Source: Sphingomonas psychrotolerans
GTDB taxonomy: Bacteria > Pseudomonadota > Alphaproteobacteria > Sphingomonadales > Sphingomonadaceae
Reading direction: 5' to 3'
Assembly: GCF_002796605.1 (NCBI RefSeq)
Contig: NZ_CP024923.1
Coordinates: 682,001-746,000 of the forward strand
DNA length: 64,000 bases
The notes beneath the pieces were generated by a model. It had not been told where the DNA came from. It saw nothing but the letters and a program-made list of their open reading frames with translations, and searched no databases. Positions 1-8,086 of the stretch are shown piece after piece. The position numbers and the translations under genes are program-made. How positions within the stretch are numbered: position 1 is the stretch's first letter; each line of letters begins with the position of its first letter.

Positions 1-228
1 ATTCGCGGAACGGGTTAGCACATAGCCGCGGCTGGTGAGTAGCTTGTGCACGATCCCGCGTTCGACGAGCTTGCACAGAGCGCGAAACACCAGGCTGAGG
101 GCCACGGCGTCGCCTTGTTCCCGCAGCATTCCGGTGAGCATCAGACCCGTCAGTGGACCTCCCTCGCGCTCGAGAAGCGCGAGGAGAAATTCCTCCAGCT
201 CGCCCGCTGCACGCCGCCTCCTAGCCAT
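1..228 (-). CDS. Fur-family regulator (Zur-like), N-terminal part
   Basis: Seventy-six residues are visible from ATG at 228 before the window edge cuts the gene. They form a winged-helix N-terminus: an LEEFLLALLER helix, then LVFRALCKLVERGIVHKL and a beta hairpin reading RGYVL. This is the layout of Fur/Zur DNA-binding domains, where the equivalent helix reads LYRAL..L...GLVH. The metal-binding C-terminal half lies outside the window. The start overlaps the stop of the upstream MerC-like gene by 8 bases (ATGGCTAG), so the two are translationally coupled. Sitting last in an operon with a ZnuD-like receptor makes zinc sensing the best guess, but iron or another metal cannot be excluded. Confidence 0.65.
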   Translation of the reverse strand, partial: MARRRRAAGELEEFLLALLEREGGPLTGLMLTGMLREQGDAVALSLVFRALCKLVERGIVHKLLTSRGYVLTRSAN

Positions 229-625
229 GGAGGTGCGGCCAATGGCGCCGGCGCAAGTTTACAAGGTGCGCGCTCGCGAGGAGCAGGCTCCCGCAGATGG
301 TCATCGCCGTTTCGGCTGGTGTTTCGGCGAATGCCACGGCGCCGGCCAGCATCAGCGCCAACCCGGTGCCGCCCAGCAACAGCGTTTCGCCTCGGCCATG
401 GCGGCGAAGGGCTGCCACCAACGCGATTGCCGATGTCGGTATTACGAATGCCAGCATCCACAGATGGAAGCTCTGGGGTATCGCGATTGCCCGCGACAAT
501 GCGGGCAGGGCCGCGAGGAGAAGGGGAAGTCCTGCGCAATGGATCAGGCACAGGAACGAAGCGCCGATCGCGGTTCGATCGAGCCAGGTGATGACGGAAG
601 CACGCGCAACCTGTTCGTGGTGCAT
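221..625 (-). CDS. MerC-domain membrane protein
   Basis: A 134-residue membrane protein with start ATG behind GGAGAAG. Residues 10-30 (IGASFLCLIHCAGLPLLLA) hold the Cys-Leu-Ile-His-Cys motif typical of the MerC family, in which a membrane helix carries metal-liganding cysteines. Three more hydrophobic segments follow, and the tail is LVNLRRRHWPHLHG. MerC was named for mercury transport, but no other mer gene is present here. The position between a ZnuD-like receptor and a Fur-type regulator suggests zinc or another divalent metal. The gene lies 125 bases after the receptor and overlaps the regulator. Confidence 0.75.
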   Translation of the reverse strand: MHHEQVARASVITWLDRTAIGASFLCLIHCAGLPLLLAALPALSRAIAIPQSFHLWMLAFVIPTSAIALVAALRRHGRGETLLLGGTGLALMLAGAVAFAETPAETAMTICGSLLLASAHLVNLRRRHWPHLHG

Positions 626-750
626 GCTCTTCTCCAAACATGAATGCCGAGTGGCGGCGCTGTCGTTGCGCCGCCTCGGAGTACGGCGGCGCCAGCCGCA
701 TCGCGCATGAAGCGCGAATGCGGACGGCACCGCCGCCCCTTTAGCTTCGC

Positions 751-2913
751 CTAGAAGCCGACGCGCACCGTCGCCCGGAGGTCGCGCCCGCCGAGCGGGG
801 CGAAGTCCTTGAGGAAGCTGGAATGCCGCCGAGCCTCCACATCGAAGATGTTGTTGGCGCTCAGCAGCAGCGAGATCTTGTCGTTGCCGGAGAAAGGCCT
901 GAACCCGATCGAGGCATTCACGAGCGTATAGTCGGCCGTGGGCGTCTCGAACGGCGCTATGCGATTCTGTTCGAAGACATGCTCGACCTCGGCGCGCGCG
1001 GTGACCCGATCGGATTGCGCCTCGATGCCGCCCAGCACGCGCGCGGGCGGAATGCGCGGCACCGGGCCCGCGTCGACGATCGAGGCGTGCACATAATCGC
1101 CCAGCGCATCGATGTTGATGGCGTAGCTGCCGAGCTGGGCAAGCCGGAACGAGGCGTTGGCCTCGAAGCCGTAATAACGCGCGTCCGCCTGCTGATATTG
1201 GAAGCAGGGCAGATCGACTTCGCGACCGCTGGGTGCCGCGGCCGTTTCGCAGACCGCCGGATCGACCTGATTTTCCGAAATGTAGTTGGAGAACCAGTTG
1301 TAATAGGCCGATGCATCGAGGCTGAAGCGATCCTGGTGGACGTGGAGCGTACCTTCCAGACCCCAGGATTTCTCGAGCTTGAAGTCTTCGTTGCCGACTT
1401 CCCACGATTGGGTACCGGCGTGGCCGCCGCGTGCGAAGAGTTCCTCGCCCGACGGTGCGCGTTCGGTCCGCGAGGCGTTGAACCCGATCCGCACGCCGTC
1501 CGCCAGCTCATAGGAGAGCCCTGCCGAGCCGGAGATCGCATCGAAATGGCGTGTGCCGGAGAAGAAGCGGCTGTCGCCGGCGAGCGGTGTCGCCGCGAGG
1601 CTGGTCGATTCATAGCGCAAGCCGCCTTCGGCACGGAGCGCGCCGAATTCCAGCTGCTGCAGCGTGAACACTCCCAGCTGGCTGGTCCGGTTCTTGGGCA
1701 GGAACGCCTCGTCGCCGACCACGTCGAAATCGCGGTGGAAATATTGCACGCCCGAAGCGCCGCTCCAGCCGCCGCGCTTCGCCTGGACCAGTTCGAGGCG
1801 GCTCTCGATGCCCTTGTTGTAGAAGGCGGTACCAATCTCGCCGTCTTCCTCGAGCTCGAAATGGCGATAATTGGCATAGCCCGCGCGGACGCGGATCTTG
1901 TCAAGGAAGCCGCCCCCGGTTTCGACTTCCCCGCGCAGGTCCACCCGGTTCTGGACGACGCTGAGCCGCGGCGCTTCCTGTTCCTGTCCGGACTCGGTCG
2001 CGTAGCGGATGGGCACGCCGTACAGGCTGTCATAATGGCTGTACGAAATACCGAGATTGCCCGTGTCGGTGATCAGCGCCGCGCCGACGCCCGCAGTCCA
2101 GGTTCGCGCCGCGGTGTTGGGAAGCGTGTCCTTTAGTGCGGCGGAGGTTGCGAAATCCGGATCGTCGGGTGTGGTAGGCCCGGCTGCTGCCGCCAGCGCC
2201 GCGGCCCGTGCACCCGGCGACAGGACATAGCCGCCGATATCGAGATCGTCGCTCTTGAGATACGAGCCGTCGGCGTGGAGCACGACCTTGCCGAGCCCGA
2301 CATCGCCGGCGGCCCCGACCGAACGCTCGTTCGCCGCCGAGCCGTAGCTGCCGATCGCGTTGACGCGGTAGCCGTTCTCGGGAACGGCGCGCGGAATGCG
2401 GCTGTCAATTACATTGACCACGCCGCCGATCGCCGAAGAGCCGTAGAGCAATGCCGATGGGCCGCGAACGATCTCGACCCGGTCGGCAAGTAGCGGATCG
2501 ATGACCACCGCGTGATCGACAGAGGTGTTCGACACATCGATCGAGCCGATCCCGTCGGTCAACACACGGATGCGCTCGCCCTGGAAGCCACGCAGGATCG
2601 GACGCGACGCACTGGGGCCGAAAGAGGTGGCCGAGACGCCGGGTTGCCTCGCCAGCGTCTCGCCGATGCTCGGTCGCAGATCGCGCGTGAGTTCCTCGCC
2701 CGAGACGACCGAGGTGCCCGCGAGCACATCGCGCTCGCTGGTCGGCAGGATGCCGGTGACGACAATCTCGTCACCCTTGCTCACGCCCTTGTCTTGCCCG
2801 TCGGGCGCGGCATCGGCGGGCGAAGGGGGGGAATTGTCGGGATCGGCGGACCGCGCGGCGGCGGGAAGGGCAAGCGCTAGCGAGGCTGCGCTCAGCAGAA
2901 ACAGGTGACGCAT
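751..2913 (-). CDS. TonB-dependent receptor, ZnuD-like
   Basis: A 720-residue outer-membrane receptor. A signal peptide (MRHLFLLSAASLALALPAAARS) is followed by a TonB-box region at about 49-54 (DEIVVTG). The plug domain has the RGPSALLYGSSAIGGVVNVID signature, and the beta-barrel ends in the typical terminal Phe (RATVRVGF). The plug text VVNVIDSRIP and the gene neighbourhood resemble ZnuD-type zinc receptors. I did not see a long His-rich loop, so the substrate stays an inference. The in-frame reading extends to 3408, but ATG 2913 is the start because the signal peptide begins there. The gene lies downstream of a DUF2946 protein and upstream of the MerC-like gene, all on the minus strand. Confidence 0.85.
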   Translation of the reverse strand: MRHLFLLSAASLALALPAAARSADPDNSPPSPADAAPDGQDKGVSKGDEIVVTGILPTSERDVLAGTSVVSGEELTRDLRPSIGETLARQPGVSATSFGPSASRPILRGFQGERIRVLTDGIGSIDVSNTSVDHAVVIDPLLADRVEIVRGPSALLYGSSAIGGVVNVIDSRIPRAVPENGYRVNAIGSYGSAANERSVGAAGDVGLGKVVLHADGSYLKSDDLDIGGYVLSPGARAAALAAAAGPTTPDDPDFATSAALKDTLPNTAARTWTAGVGAALITDTGNLGISYSHYDSLYGVPIRYATESGQEQEAPRLSVVQNRVDLRGEVETGGGFLDKIRVRAGYANYRHFELEEDGEIGTAFYNKGIESRLELVQAKRGGWSGASGVQYFHRDFDVVGDEAFLPKNRTSQLGVFTLQQLEFGALRAEGGLRYESTSLAATPLAGDSRFFSGTRHFDAISGSAGLSYELADGVRIGFNASRTERAPSGEELFARGGHAGTQSWEVGNEDFKLEKSWGLEGTLHVHQDRFSLDASAYYNWFSNYISENQVDPAVCETAAAPSGREVDLPCFQYQQADARYYGFEANASFRLAQLGSYAINIDALGDYVHASIVDAGPVPRIPPARVLGGIEAQSDRVTARAEVEHVFEQNRIAPFETPTADYTLVNASIGFRPFSGNDKISLLLSANNIFDVEARRHSSFLKDFAPLGGRDLRATVRVGF

Positions 2914-2998
2914 TTGTTCAACTCCAGGAACCTTGTCATTTTTTCGGAGGAGCCGCATGCGGTGCGCGCGGTGATGCGCGCAGCCGTCAGGGCTTTCC

Positions 2999-3439
2999 TC
3001 AGGCCTGGAGCTGGTAGGGCGGCGCCCGGCTCTGCCAGACGTGCGACCGGCTTGAGCGTTGAAACTGTTGCGGCTGAATCGCTGCAGTGAAGAAGGCGGG
3101 CGCGGTGGGCACTGCGATGCTGACAGGCATCGGCAACAGCGCCGGGCCAACGCTCGCCGCCTCGAGGCAGATCGGACAGTTAGCAGGTGAGTCAGGCGCA
3201 GGGTCGTCGCGCCCGCTTCGATTCGCAATACTGCGTTCGGACTGCGAAGTGCTGAGCCCAACCGGCCGGTGCTGATGCGCCTGCGTGATGACGCTCTGCC
3301 AAAGAAGCGCGAGCAGCAATGTGCAAAGCACGACGAGCCGCTTCGCCCGGTGAGGCCCGGCCGCGCGCGCATCCCCCTGCGGCCGACCTGCGGCAGCATG
3401 AGCCTCATCGGCTCGATCGAGGGAAGGGATGCAGGTCAA
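2999..3439 (-). CDS. DUF2946-like secreted protein
   Basis: Up to 146 residues. A hydrophobic segment (RLVVLCTLLLALLWQSVITQAHQH) is followed by a CPICLEA motif and a C-terminal SRAPPYQLQA tail. The Cys-Pro-x-Cys motif plus the terminal Arg-Ala-Pro-Pro string are features of the DUF2946 family, small proteins often found next to TonB receptors for copper or zinc. Function is unknown; the CPIC pair could bind metal. The start is uncertain: the longest reading begins with TTG at 3439, and a shorter start just before the hydrophobic segment would leave a normal signal peptide. It ends 85 bases before the ZnuD-like gene and is probably the first gene of that operon. Confidence 0.6.
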   Translation of the reverse strand: MTCIPSLDRADEAHAAAGRPQGDARAAGPHRAKRLVVLCTLLLALLWQSVITQAHQHRPVGLSTSQSERSIANRSGRDDPAPDSPANCPICLEAASVGPALLPMPVSIAVPTAPAFFTAAIQPQQFQRSSRSHVWQSRAPPYQLQA

Positions 3440-3817
3440 CCGGAACCGGCCTCAGCTTGGGTGCAGTGCGGCGTGTTTGATATGTTGTACTGTCTCATCA
3501 CGCAAGTCGCAATTCGACTGCGGCCCCACTCGAGGAACGCCGGGGCGCAGGACTTCGAGGATTGACCACGAGTCCTGACACTGAAAAATATGATGCAACA
3601 TATCATTATTCGCGACGCCGAAGCGCTTGCCCAATCTACCGGGGAACTGATTTGAGCATGGATCGAAGGCGGGTGCTTGCACGCAAGGATCGCGGCGGCA
3701 GAGGTTCCGCCGGGGCGGTTCTGCTGTTCACTGGCGCACTCGTCCTGCGACTGGACTGGCGCAGCCAGCGCCAGAGACGCTGCGGAACGACGCCTTATCG
3801 GAGGGTGAAAGCCATCG
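3440..3817. other. Intergenic, probable promoter region of the metal operon
   Basis: No convincing gene. The motif TGATATGTTG plus a pyrimidine and A occurs twice in opposite orientation, on the plus strand near 3478-3489 and on the minus strand near 3596-3607 (inside ATGATGCAACATATCAT). The paired AT-rich sites upstream of a metal-receptor operon could be Fur/Zur-type operators. This is inference only; no exact consensus match was recognised. Confidence 0.25.
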
Positions 3818-3901
3818 GAAGGCAAGGAGATCGTCGTGACCGGCACGCGCTTCAGCGGCCAAATAACGAGAGGATACCCGATAGCGCTGCTCACGGTATA
3901 A
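3818..3901 (+). pseudogene. Relic of a TonB-receptor N-terminus
   Basis: The reading EGKEIVVTGTRFSG, running on to a stop at 3899-3901, is the TonB-box/plug entry (EIVVTGTR) that starts almost every sphingomonad TonB receptor. The same frame is closed by a TGA just upstream, and only 27 codons remain before the stop. Bases 3690-3815 look like a decayed signal-peptide region in other frames. It lies 80 bases left of the first tRNA-Glu-derived repeat, so this receptor was probably truncated when the region was rearranged. Confidence 0.5.
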
Positions 3902-3979
3902 TCTGAGTCGCGATATATTGGACAAATTTGGATAAATACGGGGTGCGTAACGAAAAAATCGCCCGTAACCCATGAAATT

Positions 3980-4021
3980 GCTGGTGACCCCTACGAGAAT
4001 CGAACTCGTGTTTTCGCCGTG
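3980..4021 (-). repeat. tRNA-Glu 3'-end direct repeat, left copy (att-like)
   Basis: Read on the minus strand, the 42 bases run from the 3' side of the anticodon loop (CACGGCG) through the variable loop AAAAC and the T-arm (ACGAG-TTCGATT-CTCGT) to the acceptor strand AGGGGTC, discriminator A and CCA. This matches tRNA-Glu. The sequence to the right does not supply the tRNA 5' half, so this is an attachment-site copy and not a tRNA gene. It is identical over all 42 bases to 56747-56788, and the flanking bases differ on both sides. Confidence 0.85.
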
Positions 4022-4467
4022 GCTCACCATCGTTGCCGACGAGACGGGTGAACATGCGGTGCTGTCCCACGGATGGCATCATATCCGCATCGATATCGAG
4101 GAGGGCAATCTCACTGCAGATGGGCCCGTGGCGTTCGAATATCGTTTGCATGGCCTCGCGTCCGCGGAGCCGAAGATCCTCCCTGCGGCGTTTGATCGAC
4201 CTGTGTCGGCGGCGGGGCTTCTCGGTGTCACTCTATCCGCCGGACCGCCGGGTCGATCGCTGGATTTTGGCGTTGCGCGTCCATGACGCGCTGGTCGCGG
4301 GCGCCAGCCAGCGAGAGATTGCCCGGGTATTGTTCGGCGACCTTCCTGCAAACGGCGAGGGGGACCGCCGGTCGGATTCGCTGCGGTCGCGGGTGCGGCG
4401 GCTGGTCGCCGATGCGCGGCTTCTCGCAGGCGGAGGCTATCGGGCGCTGATGCGGTGGCGGGAGTGA
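4022..4467 (+). pseudogene. DUF2285-domain protein, truncated and frameshifted
   Basis: One frame (about 4034-4175) reads ETGEHAVLSHGWHHIRIDI then DGPVAFEYRLHGLASAEPKIL. The next frame continues SLRRLIDLCRRRGF, then DRRVDRWILALRVHDALVAG, ASQREIARVLFG and LRSRVRRLVADARLLAGGGYRALMRWRE. Together they follow the DUF2285 layout, a family common on conjugative elements of alphaproteobacteria. The switch of frame near 4175-4185 indicates a one-base indel. The N-terminal part is missing because the gene begins at the attachment-site repeat, so it was cut at the island boundary. Confidence 0.65.
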
Positions 4468-4876
4468 GGTTTACCGGGGTTGGCGCCTCGGACGGCCATG
4501 CCGTCCGACCGCCGCTCTATGGCCGCCTGCGGCCGGCCACCGAGCCCCGCGCCGCGGGTCTCGGCCTGGCGGTGACGATCGGCTGGCGGGACCGGGAGGG
4601 CGTGCTGGCGACCGAGGCATGCGCCGCCGGGTACGTCGTCAGCAAAGCGCCTCAATCTCGACGTTTAGCCGGGCCCGATGCGAGGCCGAAACCGCCTTCG
4701 TTCCTCCGCTCAAGGCGACGACCGGAACGACCGACGGGACTTTTCTGCCGGACAGCTTCCAGAATCGAACGGTCGAAAGCCGCCGGCGCGCGGTATCACA
4801 GCCGGTCGGTTGTGATACCGCGATCGATGATTGGGGTTGGGTCAAGAGGACGAAGCGATCTAGCGGTGGAATCGTC
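4468..4876. other. Intergenic, no gene recognised
   Basis: Open frames exist on both strands because of the high GC content, but none shows a domain, signal peptide or ribosome binding site. A short inverted repeat around CGGTATCACAGCCGGTCGGTTGTGATACCG (4793-4822) could be a hairpin or an operator. Its stem CGGTATCACA / TGTGATACCG is a perfect 10-bp match with a 10-base loop. Confidence 0.35.
4793..4822. promoter_or_regulatory. Perfect 10-bp inverted repeat
   Basis: CGGTATCACA and its exact complement TGTGATACCG are separated by the 10 bases GCCGGTCGGT. No T-run follows, so this is not a standard terminator. It lies 55 bases past the end of the minus-strand LysR gene. It could be a hairpin protecting that transcript's 3' end, an element from the decayed mobile region, or a protein-binding site. 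Confidence 0.4.
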
Positions 4877-5764
4877 CTAGCTGACGCGGAGCGCTTCAAT
4901 CACGGCCCGCAGTCCGGCTGACATGTGCCTCCGAGCGGGATAGTAGAGATAGAGCCAATCTTCCGGCACAATCCATTCATCGAGACATCGGATTAGCCGC
5001 CCTGCCTCCACGTAGGGTCGTGCGCGATCTTCCCAGACGTAGGCAAGCGCAACGTCCGCAAGCGCAGCTTCGATCATCAACTCGTGATCGTGCAGCGCCA
5101 GTGGACCGGTCGGCTCAAACTCGACTTCGTGCCCTTCGCGACTGAAGAACCATGGATAGCGAGCGGTGTTCGGGTACATATTCTGGATGCAAACATGACT
5201 CTTCAGGTCCGCGGGCATCCGCGGGAAAGGGTGCCGCGCGAAATAGGCCGGCGAGCCCACCACCACCAGGCTCATGCGTGGCTTGATGCGCACGGCGGTC
5301 ATGCCCTCACGCAGACTCTCGCCGAGCCGGATACCCGCGTCGAAACCTTCCTCGACGATATCGATGAGACGGTCAGTGGCGACGATCTCCAGCTCCAGCT
5401 TCGGGTTGCGCTCGATCAGCTTGCCGATCACCGGTCCGAGTACAAATGGCGCAATCGAGTTTGGCGCGTTTATCCGCACCTTGCCGAATGGCGTGTCGCG
5501 ATACTGGTTCAGCGCATCCAGCGCCAAGCCGATGTCGCCGAACGCGGGTGAGAGCTGCGCCAGCAGCATGGCGCCTGCGTCGGTCAGCGACACGCTGCGG
5601 GTCGTGCGGTTGAGCAGGCGGATGCCGACACGCGCCTCCAGGTTCGACACTGCGTGACTGATCGCGGAGGCTGTGACACCGCGCTCCTCTGCAGCTTTGC
5701 GAAAGCTGCGATGGCGGGCGACCGCGTCGAAGGCGGCAAGTTCTGACAGGTCGGTGGTGCGCAT
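4877..5764 (-). CDS. LysR-family transcriptional regulator
   Basis: A 295-residue protein of normal LysR length. The N-terminal helix-turn-helix (residues 1-60: LAAFDAVARHRSFRKAAEERG, then SAISHAVSNLEARVGIRLLNR) is followed by a LysR substrate-binding domain with the hinge FGKVRINAP near residue 95. It is divergent from the HbpS/GlcG-like, SDR and NTF2-like genes across 110 bases. In LysR systems the regulator usually controls the divergent operon in response to a metabolite of that pathway. The start is the only ATG consistent with the HTH position. Confidence 0.9.
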   Translation of the reverse strand: MRTTDLSELAAFDAVARHRSFRKAAEERGVTASAISHAVSNLEARVGIRLLNRTTRSVSLTDAGAMLLAQLSPAFGDIGLALDALNQYRDTPFGKVRINAPNSIAPFVLGPVIGKLIERNPKLELEIVATDRLIDIVEEGFDAGIRLGESLREGMTAVRIKPRMSLVVVGSPAYFARHPFPRMPADLKSHVCIQNMYPNTARYPWFFSREGHEVEFEPTGPLALHDHELMIEAALADVALAYVWEDRARPYVEAGRLIRCLDEWIVPEDWLYLYYPARRHMSAGLRAVIEALRVS

Positions 5765-5874
5765 TACTGATCCTCGCTCAGCATTGTTCGGAAAACTAGC
5801 CAGCTAATCGCGAGAGTGCAGAAGGCGCACACCGCTCCTGTCACCGGCGCGGCCGGATCGAAGGGAGCCACACA

Positions 5875-6291
5875 ATGACCATTTCCGAAACCATCACCGC
5901 AGAGCAAGCGGAGGGCCTGCTCGCCGCAGGCCAAGCTCACGCCGCCGCCATCGGCGTGCCTGCCATCGTCGCCGTGCTGGACGCCGGCGCGCACCTGAAG
6001 GCCTTCGTCCGCATGGACAGCGCGGTGCTCGGCTCAATCGATGTCGCCATCGGGAAGGCGCGTACGGCCGCGCTGTTCGGCACCAGCAGCGCTGCCGTGT
6101 GGGACTACTGCCAGCCTGGTGCGCCGGCCCCGAACCTCCAGGCCAGCAACGGCGGGCTGATGCCCTTTCCGGGCGGCCTGCCGCTGATCAATGCAGGCGG
6201 CGTGCTCATCGGCGCCATCGGGGTCTCGGGCGGAACGCCGTCGCAGGACTTGGCCATCGCCGAAGCCGCGGTCGCCACACTTAACGGCTGA
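5875..6291 (+). CDS. HbpS/GlcG-family protein (DUF336)
   Basis: A 138-residue protein covering the whole GlcG/HbpS fold: an N-terminal helix, VPAIVAVLDAGAHLKAFVRMD, then KARTAALFGTSSA, and GGLPLINAGGVLIGAIGVSGG near the C-terminus. Members bind heme or cobalamin or act as small accessory proteins in oxidation pathways; the exact role here is unknown. The ribosome site GGGAG precedes ATG. It is the first gene of a three-gene plus-strand operon under the divergent LysR regulator. Confidence 0.85.
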   Translation: MTISETITAEQAEGLLAAGQAHAAAIGVPAIVAVLDAGAHLKAFVRMDSAVLGSIDVAIGKARTAALFGTSSAAVWDYCQPGAPAPNLQASNGGLMPFPGGLPLINAGGVLIGAIGVSGGTPSQDLAIAEAAVATLNG

Positions 6292-6336
6292 GAACCCTCT
6301 CTCGTAATTACTACCGCGAGCACCAGGAGAACGATC

Positions 6337-7140
6337 ATGACGAAGACCATCCTCATTACCGGCGCAGGCTCCGGCTTCGCCGAGGCCGCCGCCATCGGTA
6401 TGGCGAAGGCGGGCCACACCATCATCGCCACCGCCCAGATCAGCCCCCAGGTGGCGGCGCTACGCAACAAGGTAGCGCAACTCGGGCTCGACAATGTCCG
6501 TGTCGAGAAGCTCGATCTCACCGACCCTTACGACATGGCGTTCATCCAGACGCTGGACGTGGACGTGCTCTGGAACAACGCCGGCTACGGCGAGAGCGGA
6601 CCGGTGAGCGAGATTCCGCTCGATCTCTTCCGCAGGAACTACGAGGTCAACGTCTTCAAGCCACTGGAGCTGACGCAGGGCTTCATCCGCCGCTGGGTGG
6701 CGGAGGGCCGCCACGCCAAGATCGTCTTCACCTCGTCCATGGGCGGCCTGTTCACGCCTGCTGGCTGGGGCACCTACGTCTCCACCAAGCACGCGTTGGA
6801 GTCGATGGCCGAGGCGATCGCGCAGGAAGTCGCGCCGTTCGGGATCAAGGTCCAGACGATCAACCCCGGCGCCTATCTCACCGGCTATAACGAGACGATG
6901 GCGGATACGGCCTTCCGCTGGCTGGACGACGCCAGGAACTTCACCAAGCGCGACGAGCTGCGCGCCACCTTCGATGCGCTGCTCGCCAGCCCGCAAGGAC
7001 ACCTCGACCCGCAGGAGATGATCGACCGCATGATCGAGATCGTCCCCGCCGACACCGGCAAGGTCCGTAATGTCTGTCCGCAGTTCGTCGAGGACATGCT
7101 GAAGGATGCGCAGGCCGCCGCCTGGACCGCCCAGATTTGA
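6337..7140 (+). CDS. SDR-family oxidoreductase
   Basis: A 267-residue classical short-chain dehydrogenase/reductase. The NAD(P)-binding motif TGAGSGF is at residues 7-13 and NNAGYGESG near residue 80. The catalytic Ser is in FTSSMGG, and Tyr/Lys are in GTYVSTKHALES. PFGIKVQTINPGAYLTGY follows, typical of the PGxxxT loop. The substrate cannot be read from the sequence. The gene follows the HbpS-like gene by 45 bases with a GGAGAA ribosome site, and an NTF2-like gene follows. Confidence 0.9.
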   Translation: MTKTILITGAGSGFAEAAAIGMAKAGHTIIATAQISPQVAALRNKVAQLGLDNVRVEKLDLTDPYDMAFIQTLDVDVLWNNAGYGESGPVSEIPLDLFRRNYEVNVFKPLELTQGFIRRWVAEGRHAKIVFTSSMGGLFTPAGWGTYVSTKHALESMAEAIAQEVAPFGIKVQTINPGAYLTGYNETMADTAFRWLDDARNFTKRDELRATFDALLASPQGHLDPQEMIDRMIEIVPADTGKVRNVCPQFVEDMLKDAQAAAWTAQI

Positions 7141-7196
7141 CCCACTGGCGAGCGGTGGCGCGGATTGCCGCCGCTCGCCCGATCAGGAGAAAGACG

Positions 7197-7706
7197 ATGA
7201 CCAGTACCTTCTTAAAACCGTTCGCCGTGCGCGCGAGCCTGGCGTTCGCCGCTACCAGCCTTGGCATCCTCGCGGTGGCGTCCGGCGCTGATGCGCAGAC
7301 GCCGGCCGCAAACAAGACGATCGTCCAGCGCAGCTTCGATGCCTGGACCGCTGGCACCGGCAGCCCCTTCGAATTACTCGCCGATGAGGCGAGCTGGACC
7401 ATCGAGGGCAACTCGGTCGCATCGAAAACCTATCCGACCAAAGAGGCTTTCCTGCGCGAGGTTATCCGCCCGTTCAACGCGCGCATGTCGGCCGGCATCA
7501 AGCCGACGATTAAAAGCATCACGGCCGATGGTAATCGCGTTGTCATCCACTTCGACGCGGCCGGCACCGCACGCGATGGCAAGCCTTACGTCAACACCTA
7601 CGCCTGGTTTTTCCAGATGCAGGGTGGCCGCGTAACCCGCGCCTCCGCCTTCTTTGACGCAATCGCGTTCAACGACCTCTGGGCACGTGTCGCGCCCGAC
7701 GAGTGA
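7197..7706 (+). CDS. Secreted NTF2/SnoaL-like protein
   Basis: A 169-residue protein. A signal peptide (FAVRASLAFAATSLGILAVASGADAQT) precedes an NTF2-like domain with the usual pattern: an N-terminal helix (KTIVQRSFDAW), FELLADEASWTIEGNS, and a C-terminal sheet (YAWFFQMQGGRVTRASAFFD). ATG 7197 sits behind CAGGAGAAAGACG and gives a clean signal peptide. An upstream ATG at 7137 would add 20 Arg-rich residues and overlap the SDR stop, so it was not chosen. Such domains act as small-molecule isomerases, hydrolases or ligand binders. It is third gene of the LysR-linked operon. Confidence 0.8.
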   Translation: MTSTFLKPFAVRASLAFAATSLGILAVASGADAQTPAANKTIVQRSFDAWTAGTGSPFELLADEASWTIEGNSVASKTYPTKEAFLREVIRPFNARMSAGIKPTIKSITADGNRVVIHFDAAGTARDGKPYVNTYAWFFQMQGGRVTRASAFFDAIAFNDLWARVAPDE

Positions 7707-8086
7707 CCTCCGGAAGGCTCCGGACTGCGATGCCGCCGAGCTTCGCCATCCCTCGTCACCGCGCGGTTGATCTGCGTTCGTTCAGCAAAGGACATCTGAC
7801 AGGAAACCTGGTTCATCGCCCGCGCATCGCGGCTTCGGCGCGCTTGGGCAACTTGCCTCGGCTGCGACCGCCTTTGGGTTGGAAGCTGCTTACGCCACAG
7901 GGGGATGGCAGCTTTCGTGTCTGGATCGCCCGAAAGCCGACAGTCAGCTCACGGCCCACATTCAGCCGTTCAGTGCGCCGGGAGACACGCCAGCCCTGAC
8001 GGACGAATCGATCCTAGAGGCTGCGAGGGACTGCGCGGATCCTGTTCATCGGGAACTCCTTGGCTTGGGAAGATCGTCGATCCAGC
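7707..8086. other. Intergenic with a dispersed-repeat copy
   Basis: No gene is supported between the NTF2-like gene and the end of the sulfatase. Bases 7932-7964 (GAAAGCCGACAGTCAGCTCA followed by CGGCCCAC) resemble the intergenic repeat seen more clearly at 47586-47619 and 58766-58799. The two flanking genes converge here. Confidence 0.4.

Noticed and set aside
221-625. Mercury-resistance operon
   Set aside because: Only a MerC-like protein is present; no merR, merA, merT or merP nearby.
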